From Ahaetulla prasina (taxonomy: Eukaryota; Chordata; Lepidosauria; Squamata; Colubridae), in assembly GCF_028640845.1 (NCBI RefSeq), contig NC_080540.1, positions 227,772,794 to 227,836,793 on the forward strand: a stretch of DNA of 64,000 nucleotides, in the 5' to 3' direction. The notes under the pieces are model-generated. The model was not told where the DNA came from. It did not search any database and worked only from the letters and a program-made list of their open reading frames with translations. Position 1 is the first letter of the stretch. Each line of letters opens with the position of its first letter. Made by a program: the position numbers and the translations under genes. Below, in pieces: positions 9,239-20,252 of this stretch.

Positions 9239-10832
9239 CAGAAGATTGGAAGAATATGTCTTCTCTTTGCATTCAACCAATATTACAATTTTATAGATGT
9301 TTCATTCAGCAGCTGTGTCAAATAGGGAAATGGAGGGCCGAGGGTGTCCCAGGGCAATATTCGGATCATAGAACAAACCATGGTTTTAGTGTGTGAAGGT
9401 TTTCATCAGAAATAAGATGCATTAGCTGAACTATTGGGGATGACGGTGAAAAGATCTAGTTAGTATTATAGGTAGGCTCTCATAAGCACCTCTGTAACCC
9501 TTCAGAAATGAAATTTAAACCAACTTTAAAGTCATTTATGAGTTTCTTGTTCCTTTTCTTATATGCTCTTGTGGCAAGTAGAAAGTGTGGGCTAGAATGC
9601 AATGAATGTATTTTTGAATCATTTCTATTGCTCATTATAATGTATGACGGCCTTTGGAAATAAACTTCCTTGTGCTATCCAGATGAAATTGAACTGAGGA
9701 CTAGATGGATGCTATGAGAGTCTGATCCCCATATGACCTCGGTTGCCTGAGATGAAGAACAAGATGGTGTCTCTTTCTCCAACCCATTTCAAATTCAGCA
9801 TCTGTGATCTTCCATGATAGGCAGTCATCCCACTCGGCCTCATGATAGGGCTGGAACTGCGTAGGAAAACATCAACTCCAGTGTTCACAACGAATTATGA
9901 AGGCTGTCATTCAAAGGAACATAAAAAAGCAGAGATACAGAGACAGGGACGGTTGTATGTATAACACACAGACGCACCAATTTTCACTCTGGCATTTTTC
10001 TCTCCCATTTGAGACATCACAACAATGTTTTATTTTCACTTCTGGTTCAGGAACACTCATCTGGGAGTCGGAACATTTTGTATTGTCAGCTGGCCGAGTT
10101 GTTCTCCGGTCTGTTCCCAAAGCCAGAGGTTCTGCATGACTTATTTGTCCTGATATGGGCCAACTGTGTTCGCTTTGGTGGTCGAGATCCTGTGCTGAAC
10201 CAGCCCAAATATTTGGGAATTGTGCACCCCTGGATAGTTTTACTTACCAATCTTTGTTTGCAGGAGAATGTTGTGTATCCTACAAAGATAAAAATAACCA
10301 CAACAAGGATGTATTGTATAAACCTTGGAAAAGCCTGTAAAAACAGTAGAAAGAAATCAATTAGAGTCACCATGGAAACAACTAACAATGTTGCATGCTA
10401 GAAGGACTGAAAAATAAAGCAAGGAAACCAGCAAAACAAAACCTGCATATATTTGGTTAATATTAAACAAATGAGGTAGAATCCTTATTCAAGACATTTA
10501 TTTTTTTAAAAAAATAACTTAATTAAAATAATATTACTGTATTTTAAATAAATATTTCCAGAATAAAGATGTCTTTAGGAGGAAACTGTTGTTTATAGAG
10601 CTTTATGAATTAGCCCACATTATTCCAATTTATTAAATCTTCTTTTAAAAGAGGTTAGATTAATATAATAAATACCAAATCTCTACCATTTTAGATATTT
10701 GGTATCTACCGCGTTTGAAGATAAGTGAAAATCAGTAGTGATGCATAGTTAAACTTTATTTAAAACCTTGTATTTATTTTGAATTCTTAAAATAAAGCTA
10801 TTTAACCAATTAAGTGATGTATATATATGTGT
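9239..10832. other. unassigned intergenic DNA
   Basis: The longest open stretch (10009-10401, plus) is 130 codons without a recognisable domain, and I treat it as chance. The region turns strongly AT-rich from 10480 on. No RNA gene is visible. Confidence 0.4.
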
Positions 10833-10840
10833 GTGTGTAT

Positions 10841-10985
10841 CAGTGGTGGGTTACTATTGGGTGGGTTCACCCCAGTAGCGGCAGTGGCAGCGCCAGGAGG
10901 CTCCACCTGGAGCCTGTGCATGCGCAGAAGCACCGCCCGCGTGCACAAGTGAACCAGTAGTGACTGGATTTTGAACCCGCCCCCA
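10841..10985. mobile_element. non-autonomous hAT element, 145 bp, with 8-bp TSD
   Basis: GTGTGTAT occurs immediately before (10833-10840) and after (10986-10993). The left end CAGTGGTGGGTT pairs with TGGGGGCGGGTT read from the right end. The interior is GC-rich ('catgcgcagaagc', also found in the copy at 29321). The target is a TG microsatellite, so the duplication alone is weaker proof here than in the other copies; the terminal repeats support it. Confidence 0.65.
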
Positions 10986-10993
10986 GTGTGTAT

Positions 10994-12718
10994 GTCTATA
11001 TCCATATGTATATCTATATATGTGTGTGTGTATCTCTCTCTCTCTCTCTTTTTCTAAGAATGCCCCCTTTTTAAAAAACAATATTAGTAGAAGTATGTAA
11101 AACCAGCACTATCAAAATTTACATGTTCAGCTCTTAAGTAGAAAGAGTAAACATTCAGCCTTAATTACAAGTAAAGGAATAAAGTAAAGGATTACATGCA
11201 GGATTGAGCAATTATCAGTTTCTGTAAAGTAAAAATAACACAAAACGTAGCAACAACAATACACATAACTTGCTAATGATAAAATGCTAATGATAAAAGT
11301 TGCCAGTGCACTTTTGGGAGTTCAGCCAGGCGGTGGCCCTGGTGGTTTGTGAGGGCAGTAGAAGAAGATCTGCTGTCTTTGTTTAAAAGTGCAGAAAGAT
11401 TAGAGGCGCCATTTCTTCACACATATACACACACACCACAAGGGCAGATCTAGTCCTTATTAGCTTTTTCTGAAAACCTTCTTTTCTCAATGCTGTTGAA
11501 ATCCATCCATGCATTGTTCTTGATTTCCAAGAAACCTGAGAATAAAGGTAAGTCACTGCCGTCCAATCGGGGCCAGTAGGGATGATTTAAAATAACTCAA
11601 GTTTTGAAATAAATATTATTGTCTGAGTTTACTGGCAGTTTCAATTTTCGGTTCATTGAAGCAGAGTTGAATGAATCAGTCAATCAAAGGTTGCAATTTT
11701 CCACAGAAATAATAATATTTTTACTATCACAATTAGTGATCCCGAAGAAAACAGCTGGGGAGCTTTCATATATTTTTATTTCCCAAATGCCAGTAGCAGC
11801 TAATTCTGCTCCTGATCCAGATAACAGAAGCTTAAGATTTGAGGGGGAGGACCAGTTACTCCTGATTTGTGCTCTGATAAAACATTGAGCCTACTTCTCA
11901 ACTGGGCTTTGTCACCCACCCATCTTCTTTATCCAAAAAGGAGCTGAGATTAGCGTGAACAAGTCATTTTCAGGATTGAAATCCATTTTTTATTTTCTTG
12001 CGTGACTCATAAGAAGGTAAGAGAATGGTACTTGAGCACAGAGTGTGCAGGGGAGGGCTCTGTGTTCCCAGCGTGCAATTGTGCCTCTTTGGCATGTCAG
12101 GGACTTGGGGACGTATGAATGACCCTGCGTGGGTGCAAATCAATGGAGCCCTCTCTGAACCTTTTACATGAAAAGAAGAAACAATGCCATCCTCTTAAGA
12201 GGGAACTGCTGGAACATCAGGAGGCATATCTGAAAACACACACACACGGGCAGCCAATGTTATTGATGTTCCCTTCTCTCCACGTTAATAGTCAACATGC
12301 ATCTGTTCATGTGCTCCGAAGGCCCGAACTGTACTCATCCAGATGGCTCTCCCATCGCTGTTCTTCCTGTCTGTTTTACAAACATAGGGGGAAACAAGGG
12401 CTACTGAGGATTTAGGAGTCTCCTTGTGCTCTTAGGCTATGAAGCTGACAACATATAACTTGGGGGTGGGGTGGAGGAAACAGTAGCTACAACTCTGAGG
12501 TATTTGGCCCATATCAGACACACAACAGGGCACACAAGTAGCAACCCAAAAATTACTAATAAGAATGGTGCTTGCCAAGGACTGAAAAAAAATGCATGGC
12601 AACACACTTAAAAAGGAAAAAGAAGTCTCCAAATTAGGAATAGGAGAAGGTTGGATTAACTGCCAGTGTGGTGTACATCTTATTTCCTTTGTGTTCTATG
12701 CATGACTGTAATGGTTGT
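10994..12718. other. unassigned intergenic DNA with a CT microsatellite
   Basis: A (TG)n-(CT)n dinucleotide run lies at 11022-11049. The rest shows no repeat family or coding region that I can support. The short frames at 11619-11888 and 12119-12415 resemble nothing. Confidence 0.4.
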
Positions 12719-12731
12719 GCTGCTCGCATCT

Positions 12732-13040
12732 TTATTTATTTATTTATTTATTTTTGTTACAACAGTATACACAAACAATTGTCATAGATAAAACAACATA
12801 TTTTGAAGAAAATTTATATATATATATGTAAAAAAATATGCATCAACTATGTCAATTTGATATAATGAAGGGAACAATAGGACAGGAACGGTAGGCACTT
12901 TTGTGCTCTTATGCACGCCCCTTATAGCCCTCTTAGGAATGGGGTGAGGTCAATAGTAGACAGATTTTGGTTGAAGATTTTGGGATTTTGAGTCGAGACT
13001 ATGGACTCAGGTAATGAGTAATCAGGTAATCTGCCATGCA
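12732..13040 (-). repeat. 3' end of an APE-type LINE (snake family, unnamed)
   Basis: A (TTTA)n tail at 12732-12754 is followed, going right, by the antisense of an AT-rich 3' UTR and then of an ORF end. The minus strand ends with STIDLTPFLRGL and a stop near 12922. I remember near-identical sequence as a frequent interspersed element in snake genomes, ending in a LINE reverse-transcriptase C-terminus. I cannot give its formal family. The copy is 5'-truncated near 13040. Confidence 0.4.
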
Positions 13041-13123
13041 GTTTTCCTTTCTTGGTACCCAAAGATTTGCTAGGACATATGGTTGGGGACTGAGGAAATT
13101 GCTGCATGACACATTAGCTAATC

Positions 13124-13255
13124 CAGTTTCTCAACCTCAGCATCCAAGATGCGCAGACTTCGACTCCAAGAATTTCCCAGCAGCATGCTGGATGGAGAAT
13201 TCTGGGAGTTGAAGTCCACCTATCTTAAAACTGTCAAGGTTGAGGAACATTGCTG
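13124..13255. mobile_element. fold-back MITE, palindromic family
   Basis: The left arm (CAGTTTCTCAACCTCAGC...) and the right arm ('gggagttgaagtccacc...ctgtcaaggttgagg') are diverged inverted copies of the 'acttcaactcccagaatt' core. The centre is 'cagcagcatgctgg'. I found no clear target duplication. Confidence 0.6.
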
Positions 13256-13404
13256 TCATCCCACTGAATATTTAATGTCAGATTTACAGCAAAAGCCTCT
13301 GGGATATATGTAGAATCCAAAGGCATTCTTGAAGTAAAAAAATACTAAAGCACTCGTGGGCAACAAGGTAGGGGCCCATCCACACATATGATGTCACACT
13401 GGGG

Positions 13405-13706
13405 GCCTGTTTTGCCACAGTTGTTAAGCAAATCACTGCAGTTGTTACCTGAATCACACTGTCATTCCAGCTTCCCCCGTTGACTTTGCTTATCGGAAGC
13501 CAGCTGGGAAGGTTACAAGTTGTGATCACATGACCTCAAGGCAGTGCAACAGTCACAAACACATGCCAGTTGCCAAGCACCGAAATTCCGATCACATGAC
13601 CATGGGGGATGCTGCAGTGGTTGTAAGTGTGAAAAAACAGTCATAAGTCACTTTCTTCAATGCCATTGTAACTTGGAGCGGTCACTGAACGAATGGTTGT
13701 AAGTAG
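13405..13706. mobile_element. MITE of the 'aggtagtcctcgacttac' family, partial
   Basis: It carries the family's internal phrases: 'acagttgttaagcaaatcactgcagttgtta', 'gatcacatgacc' and 'agtcataagtcac', ending 'gaatggttgtaagt'. The family shows tcgacttac-type inverted termini and is repeated at 14664, 29254, 47157, 54561 and 59778. The left terminus is not clear in this copy. There is no coding capacity. Confidence 0.55.
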
Positions 13707-14010
13707 AAAACAACCTGCAGCCTCAGCTTTCTGCAAACCAATCCCAAAAAAGACAATACAGCAAGGAAGCTTCTCATGCAGAGATCTTCTTAAAAGCTAC
13801 ATTGTTCCAGCTGGCTCTTTAATATTTTCCTCCCTCCTGCTTTTAGACCAGATGTCATTTTTTTCCTGTTCTTATTTAAATAAACCCATTGAATTTGATT
13901 AACTTAGCAGTAACTTCAATTTAGCAATAACAAATACCACTGGATTAATAGAAGATGTAGCTCTGTGGTGTGTAACTGAGTGGCCTGGAACCATTGGATT
14001 TAGCATTGTT

Positions 14011-14074
14011 GACTGGGATAATATTGGGAGTTGAAATCCACAGGCCTTCGAGTTGCCAAAGTTGGACACTCCTG
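14011..14074. repeat. half copy of the fold-back MITE
   Basis: The phrase 'ttgggagttgaaatccacaggcc...gagttgccaaagttggacactcctg' is the right arm of the palindromic family. The left arm is missing. Confidence 0.55.
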
Positions 14075-14405
14075 ACCTAACTGGTTGCTCTTCTCTTATA
14101 GCAAGTTACCAGAATGAGGAGAACCTGAAATATGCCCTTAATCTATTACACTTCAGGCCTCCTTTCAAATTCTCCGTGCAATATACTGCAAGCCCATTAA
14201 AATAAATGGGACAAGACTCGCATCAAATGGAATGTCCTTGTAATCTAATTTACCTGAAAAAACTCATTTTCTGGCGCTTTGAATAATGTCAAGCTCTCGT
14301 CTAACGTACGATTTGATCACCCCTGCAGCAGTATCAATTATTTAACCCTTCTGCTTTGATGCTGAAACATGCCTAAAAAAAATATGTGAGTGGGTTACAG
14401 TAGAC

Positions 14406-14545
14406 CAGGGGTCTCCAATCTTGGCAACTTTAAGACTTGTGGACTTCAACTCCCAGAATTCCTCAGCCAGCTTTGCTTTGCTGGCTGAGGAATTCTGGGA
14501 GTTGAAGTCCACAAGTCTTAAAGTTGCCAAGGTTGGAGACCCCTC
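14406..14545. mobile_element. fold-back MITE, 140 bp, near-perfect hairpin
   Basis: Two 66-nt arms match as inverted copies at 64 positions around a small 'tttgcttt' centre. The flanks CAGTAGAC (14398-14405) and AAGTAGAC (14546-14553) agree at 7 of 8 positions, so a hAT-type 8-bp target duplication is likely. The termini are CAGGGGTCTCC and GAGGGGTCTCC. Transcripts of either strand would fold into a long double-stranded hairpin. Confidence 0.8.
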
Positions 14546-14663
14546 AAGTAGACCTTTAACTGTAACTAGAAGCATCCCAGAAGGGAGCAACTATTTCTGA
14601 GTGGATTCCTGCCCCGCCCTAAGTAATTGGCTGTCACTTCTTGTAAATAACTGATCAGTCAAT

Positions 14664-15045
14664 ATGGGTAGTCCTTGACTTACAATCATTTGTTTAGTGA
14701 CTGAAGTTACAATGGCACTGAAAAAAATGACTTATGACCGCTTTTCAGACTTATGACCACTGCAGCAACCCCACGGTCACGTGATCAAAATTCAGATGCT
14801 TGGCTCCTATTTCTGACGATTGCAATGTTGCAGTCTCGTGCGATTCCCTTTTGCAACCATCTGGCTAGCAAAGTCCATAGGGAAGCCAGATTCACCTTAC
14901 AACGGTGCTGCTACCTTAACAACTGCAGTGATTCACTTCACAACGGTGGTAAGGAAGGTTGCAAAATGGAGCAAAGCTCACAACTGTCTCGCTTAGCAAT
15001 GGAAATTGGGAGCTCAATTGTGGTCGTAAGTTGAGGACTGCCTGT
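14664..15045. mobile_element. MITE of the 'aggtagtcctcgacttac' family, full length
   Basis: The left end reads ATGGGTAGTCCTTGACTTAC and the right end, on the other strand, ACAGGCAGTCCTCAACTTAC: inverted termini of about 20 bp with few differences. The element is about 382 bp and has no transposase. Internal halves are also partly complementary (gtcactaaac/gttaagtga phrases), as in the other copies. Confidence 0.7.
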
Positions 15046-17810
15046 AATAATTATCAAATCTTGGTAATGATCTGACCGGAACTGTCATCATGCACAGAGT
15101 TAAGGGAGGCTCAGTTCTCCATCCCTTTCTTCCTATGTTTTATACCTTCTCTTGTTCATAAATGCTGAAAAGTAAAAAGGGAAACGGAGGTGAAATTCCT
15201 CGGCCATCTCTAGCTTTGCAATGCTGCTCTAGGACTTAATCTCTGTGATGCCCAGATAAAAAGGATTAAGTGTCAATTAGCCTTTTCATCCCTGTTTGCA
15301 GAACAGGACTGATTGCAGATAAAATTAGCCATTACGTTTTCAAAACCTAGCATCCCTGCGCAGGATTTAAGCTTATTTTCTTCTGGTTTGATTGCCCAAA
15401 ATATCAAAGAGAGATGTGCCATTTACCGTTGAAGGGAATTTCTCTCAGTCTCCAGCACTTGGTGCTTCCCTTTTCTGTACCAGACTTTGAAGGGGCTGAA
15501 CTCTGACATGATGCTAAAGCAAAGATGGAATGAAAGGAAAGGCCGGAGAGAGAAAAAGATGATTTTGGGACTCCTTCATTGGCCAGCTGAAGGGATTCTG
15601 CGTGGGCCTACAATGTCCTTTCTATGAGAGCCTACAATGCTCTTATTCGAAAATCGGAGAAGTGGAAATGGTCGTGATCTAGAAATGCTACTTCCTGAGT
15701 GACAGTTGGTTGAAAAACAAAGCCTAAATCCCCACAGAGCTGCAGGTACCATAGCCTTATCTTTCTTCCATCGTTGTTTATTTGTCTTAAATTTCCCAGC
15801 TCTTATAAAGGAGCTTTGCAGCACTCATTGCAAAATCACAGTCCTAATGGAAATAATGTAGGAGCTCAAGGCACCGTTTGGCATCTGCTGGCTAGGAGAA
15901 GATGCTGAAATTTTTCCATTTTCTGAGCTGCCAGAGATTTAAACCTCTCCCCCATAACAAATTTTGGGACCACGAGGTAGAACTTTCTAACAAGAATCAT
16001 TACAACTAGTTAATATCGATGTTGGCATCAGTCAACCGCAATCTGTTCAGCAGCAGCTACAACAACACAAAAAGAACAGAGGTAAGTAATCAGGGTATCA
16101 TGTTCCCCCCAAAAAGCCCGCGGAAAGCAGCCTATTTCATAAATGTTAATCCTTTTTTTCTTCCCCCGTTGATCTGATTCACATTAGACTTGTAGCCGAG
16201 GTTTTTTTTAAGCATTCGTCAAGAATAAACATTCTAGGCATATTTTCGAAGGAATTGCTCTGACACAAGCTTCGCCGTCAGGCTGTTGTTTTGCTGAATG
16301 GAATCTAGAGCCGAACCATTTAGGTGCATTTTGCAATGTGCTCTGAACGAGGCGCACAGGCCTGTTCCCGGGTGACAGAATTTGTTTCAGTGTTCCCTGT
16401 GGTTTCCTGAAACGGGGGTTGATCGGTTCTTCCAGAAGGCAAGGATGGGGTGTGTGACTTTCTGAACAATATGCTATGCCTAGCTGGGGTGGGAAGGCTT
16501 GCTATTTCAGAAAGAAACTCTTAAGAAAGCTTTCTCCTGCCTGAGGGCCTTCCACAGGCATTGAACCACGGTTTTATAAGTTTCATTAACCATGATTGTG
16601 CACGCTAGCCATGGTATCCCCCAACGCAGGCAAGGCATCAGCTTGAGGCAGGCCGCACTGCCATGGGCCAGTTCTTCTGCCTGCCCACCCATCCCCAATT
16701 CCTCTGCAAATTCCCTCCTTGCTTCCTCATCCTCACCAGCCGTGATTGCTTGGGGAACCGGTCGCTGCAGAACCTCTGAAGAGTCACTGAGCAGCCATGA
16801 ACCCCATTAGCAGCTGAGCGCAGCTGCCTGACAGCAGCAGAGGTCTTCTGACCTCCTGCTTCACTGTAGTCGGCGTTAATGAAGTCCTAACAAGGCAGCC
16901 TGCCAGGAGCTCAGCAAACAGCGCGGCAGCTCAGCCTTCGTTTACAAGGAGGAGGATCTCACTGTGATCAGATGCAGGATTGAGGCAAAGAGTGTAAATT
17001 AAGACTCCCAGGCACCAGCCACACACCTTAGATGGGCAGACCACTCATTCAGAAAACGGATGCCAATCTCTTGGTGGTGTTTTTGTTTTTTGTTTTGCTT
17101 AATGTGATCCTTTTATTAACAGATGCTGGAACTTTTTAAAAAGGGGAACAGTTAAGTACAGGGAGAAGAAATTGGTAGGAGGTAGAACACGGAACTGGGA
17201 AAGAAAGGAAAAGGGGAGCGTGTAGGAGGGTAGGCAGATGTTTTCAGCCCAGTGACATGAGAACATAAGAAGGGCCTTGTGTGTGTGTATACAAGGAATA
17301 TGTATCTGTATGTATATGTAATTCATGTACACACAAAAAGTCTGTCTGTCTGCCTGTCATTCTACATGGTCATTTTCAGGGAGTACATGTGCAGAAGGGC
17401 AGCCCAGTTTTTTCTCTGACTGCAGCATAATGCTGGGCTGCTGTCCTGCCTACAAAAAGGGGCTTGAGGTATAATATTTTCTTGTTCTAGGGATGGAACT
17501 GGAAAACAACATTCTTCTACAAGATGTTCCAGAGCAGCGACCCCTAAACGTTCTGGCTCTGAGAACCAGTAATGGTGGCAGCGGTGTGTGTGGGGGGAGA
17601 GGGGATGATTGCGCGTGGGTGCCCGCCATTCACTGGGAGTAGGGACCTCTGTTCTAGAGCACCAGTACTTCTCCTGTCTATGTTTGTGGGCATAGCAACC
17701 AGCAACTAGCGCCTTGTGTCCATACGACAGAGTTTTCAGCATCTAAAATGGCTTACAATTTACAGCGTTCTAATCCCTTTATTTTAACAGACTGTGGAGC
17801 CTTGAACAGA
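15046..17810. other. unassigned, moderately GC-balanced DNA
   Basis: I see no transposon that I can name between 15,050 and 17,800, and no exon-like frame with flanking splice sites. A (TCTG)n run lies near 17340-17355. The low repeat load over 2.7 kb could reflect conserved non-coding sequence, but that cannot be judged from one genome. Confidence 0.35.
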
Positions 17811-18385
17811 ACAGAACAGAACAGAACAGAACAGAATAGAATTTTTTATTGGCCAAGTGTGATTGGACACACAAGGGATTTGTCTTGGTGCATATGCTCT
17901 CAGTGTACATAAAAGAAAAGATCATCAAGAATTCTAAGGTACAACACTTGATGATAGTCATAGGTTACAAATAAGCAATCAGGAAACAATCAATATTAAT
18001 ATAAATCGTAATTTGTATCTTCTTGTGTCTAGTTGTTCTGGTGTACAGTGCACTGTAGTGTCATTTTGAGGATAGAAGTTGAAACAGTTTATGTTCAGGA
18101 TGCGAAGGGTCTGTAAATATTTTCACAACCCTCTTTTTGACTCGTGCAGTATACAGGTCCTCAATGGAAGGCAAGTTCATAGTAATTGTTTTTTCTGCAG
18201 TTCTAATTATCCTCTGAAGTCTGTGTCTGTCTTGTTAGGTTGCAGAACCAAACCAGACAGTTATAGAGGTGCAGATGACAGACTCAATAATTCCTCTGTA
18301 GAACTGGATCAGCAGCTCCTTGGGCAGTTTTAGCTTCCTGAGTTGGCTCAGAATGAACATTCTTTGTTATGCTTTAAAAAATAAA
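17811..18385 (-). pseudogene. Rex1-like LINE, 3' part, with internal deletion
   Basis: A (GAACA)n/(TTCTG)n tail at about 17811-17841 is followed by the antisense of a 3' UTR and of an RT C-terminus. In minus-strand frames I read the family's conserved pieces: visible are counterparts of 'IIRTAEKTI', 'IEDLYTARVKK' and 'KIFTDPSHPG'-like segments. The copy at 35893-36665 is collinear, but about 150 bp present there between the 'aatataaat' and 'cttgtgtctagttg' phrases is missing here, so this copy has an internal deletion. The frame is broken. Rex1 assignment is from remembered motif similarity. Confidence 0.55.
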
Positions 18386-18671
18386 TTATTATTGATTTGG
18401 TATAATAGTGTAGTTTTTCTCAATTTAGCTTTCAGCCTTTCTCTAGAAATTCCAGAAACAGAATCCTAAACGATAAAGTGACATATCTGCCTATAAATCA
18501 CATAATCTATCTACAAGTCTGAAAAAGAATCCATTTGTACATTCCTATTCATATACAGTCATTGAAGAATCTCTAAATTATAAAAGAATTGTCTGCAAGA
18601 AGAACTGGTTATCCATGGGTCACATCACTTTCTGGGTCATGAATTACAAAATCACTCATACGAACACATAT

Positions 18672-18970
18672 ATAATAATAACAACAACAACAGAGTTGGA
18701 AGGACCTTGGAGGCCTTCTAGTCCAACCCCCTGCCCAGGCAGGAAACCCTACACCATCTCAGTCAGATGGTTATTCAACATTTTCTTTAAAATTTCCAGT
18801 GTTGGAGCATTCACAACTTCTGCAGGCAAGTCGTTCCACTTATTAATTGTTCTAACCGTCAGGAAATTTCTCCTTAGTTCTAAGTTGCTTCTTTCCTTGA
18901 TCAGTTTCCACCCATTGCTTCTTATTCTACCCTCAGGTGCTTTGGAGAACAGCCGGTATGTATGTTCCAG
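18672..18970 (-). repeat. CR1 LINE 3' end
   Basis: The plus strand shows 'gagttggaaggaccttggagg' and 'ctagtccaaccccctgc', the antisense of the classical CR1 3' end. The terminal coding part follows ('cattcacaacttctgcaggcaagtcg', 'aggaaatttctccttag'). An 'ataataataacaacaacaac' tail precedes it. It is truncated near 18970. Confidence 0.75.
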
Positions 18971-19625
18971 CTACATGTGGAGGAAAAGGTCATTGTGATT
19001 GTACTCTACTCTTTTGTTGCCGTATTAAACTGGCAACAATGGTACAATTCTTGGAACCACCTTGAGAATCACCTGGCCTCTTGCCCACCATTTTGAATAA
19101 TGTTTTGAAATATCTCAATTCAACTTTTTCCATGTGCTAATGCCCACAATAGCCTATGCGTTTGTATTTCATCAAGTTGATTCAAATTAATATCTTGGGA
19201 GGATAAATGTCCATTCACTAAAATTGTTTTTATATTTGGAAATGGAAGTCTTTGTTAATAAGGCTTAGACGCTCTTCACCAATGAGCATTGTCAGAAGTG
19301 AGAATCAACCAATCGTAAATCATTTGCAGGGAACTAAAATTTAAATTAAAAAGGGGGAAATTCACCAGTATGGAAAACCTTTCTCCAACAAGCCAATACA
19401 TACAAATACAAACGCTCCACAAAATACATTAAGACTCTAGTTCTACAGGAATATATTTCTTTTCTTTTTTTCTACAACTCTTTTACAAGCAAATAGTATC
19501 ATTGTTTAAAGTTTCTGTTTTGAGGAAGACCAGAAAATCCCCTGGCTGAAAACATGGACAGGCCCTGACAGTCATAGTACTAACAATACTAGGTTAGATA
19601 GACCAATTATTTGATGGCATGTGCT
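18971..19625. other. unassigned AT-rich DNA
   Basis: No gene or family recognised; it separates two CR1 3' ends. Confidence 0.4.
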
Positions 19626-19715
19626 AACAGTATAACAGAGTTGGAAGGGATCTTGGAGGTCCTCTAGTCCAACCCCTCCTTCTTGCATCACCTAATACAT
19701 CCTATCATTTACCGC
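19626..19715 (-). repeat. short CR1 LINE 3' end
   Basis: 'cagagttggaagggatcttggagg' and 'ctagtccaacccct' repeat the CR1 3' terminus in the same orientation as the copy 950 bp to the left. Only about 90 bp is preserved. Confidence 0.65.
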
Positions 19716-19734
19716 TACAACCAAAAAAGCAAGG

Positions 19735-20050
<316 letters not shown>

Positions 20051-20060
20051 AATTTCTAGA

Positions 20061-20089
20061 CCGCCCTTCTCCCGAAGGACTCAGGGCGG
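20061..20089 (-). other. conserved 3' stem-loop of LINE A
   Basis: CCGCCCT and AGGGCGG form a 7-bp stem, with an inner TCC/GGA stem closing a CGAA loop. The same structure sits near the 3' tail of copies B (26904-26932), C (38190-38219), D (44338-44364) and E (55367-55396). By analogy with L2-clade LINEs it is probably the RT recognition element. Confidence 0.65.
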
Positions 20090-20252
20090 TGTACAGCCAG
20101 GCTAAAAACATACACAATATACAATATTAAAAACTAAATTAAGACACTTATTACACAATTGGCTGAAAAATTAAAATAATTAAAATCTAAAAAACCCCAA
20201 TTTAAAATATAAATAGAATTTAAAATTTAAACACTAAACAGTTTAAAAACGT

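Noticed and set aside
10009..10401. 130-codon plus-strand frame
   Set aside because: No domain, no codon bias and no splice context; a 100-codon frame is open on the opposite strand of the same segment. Probably chance.
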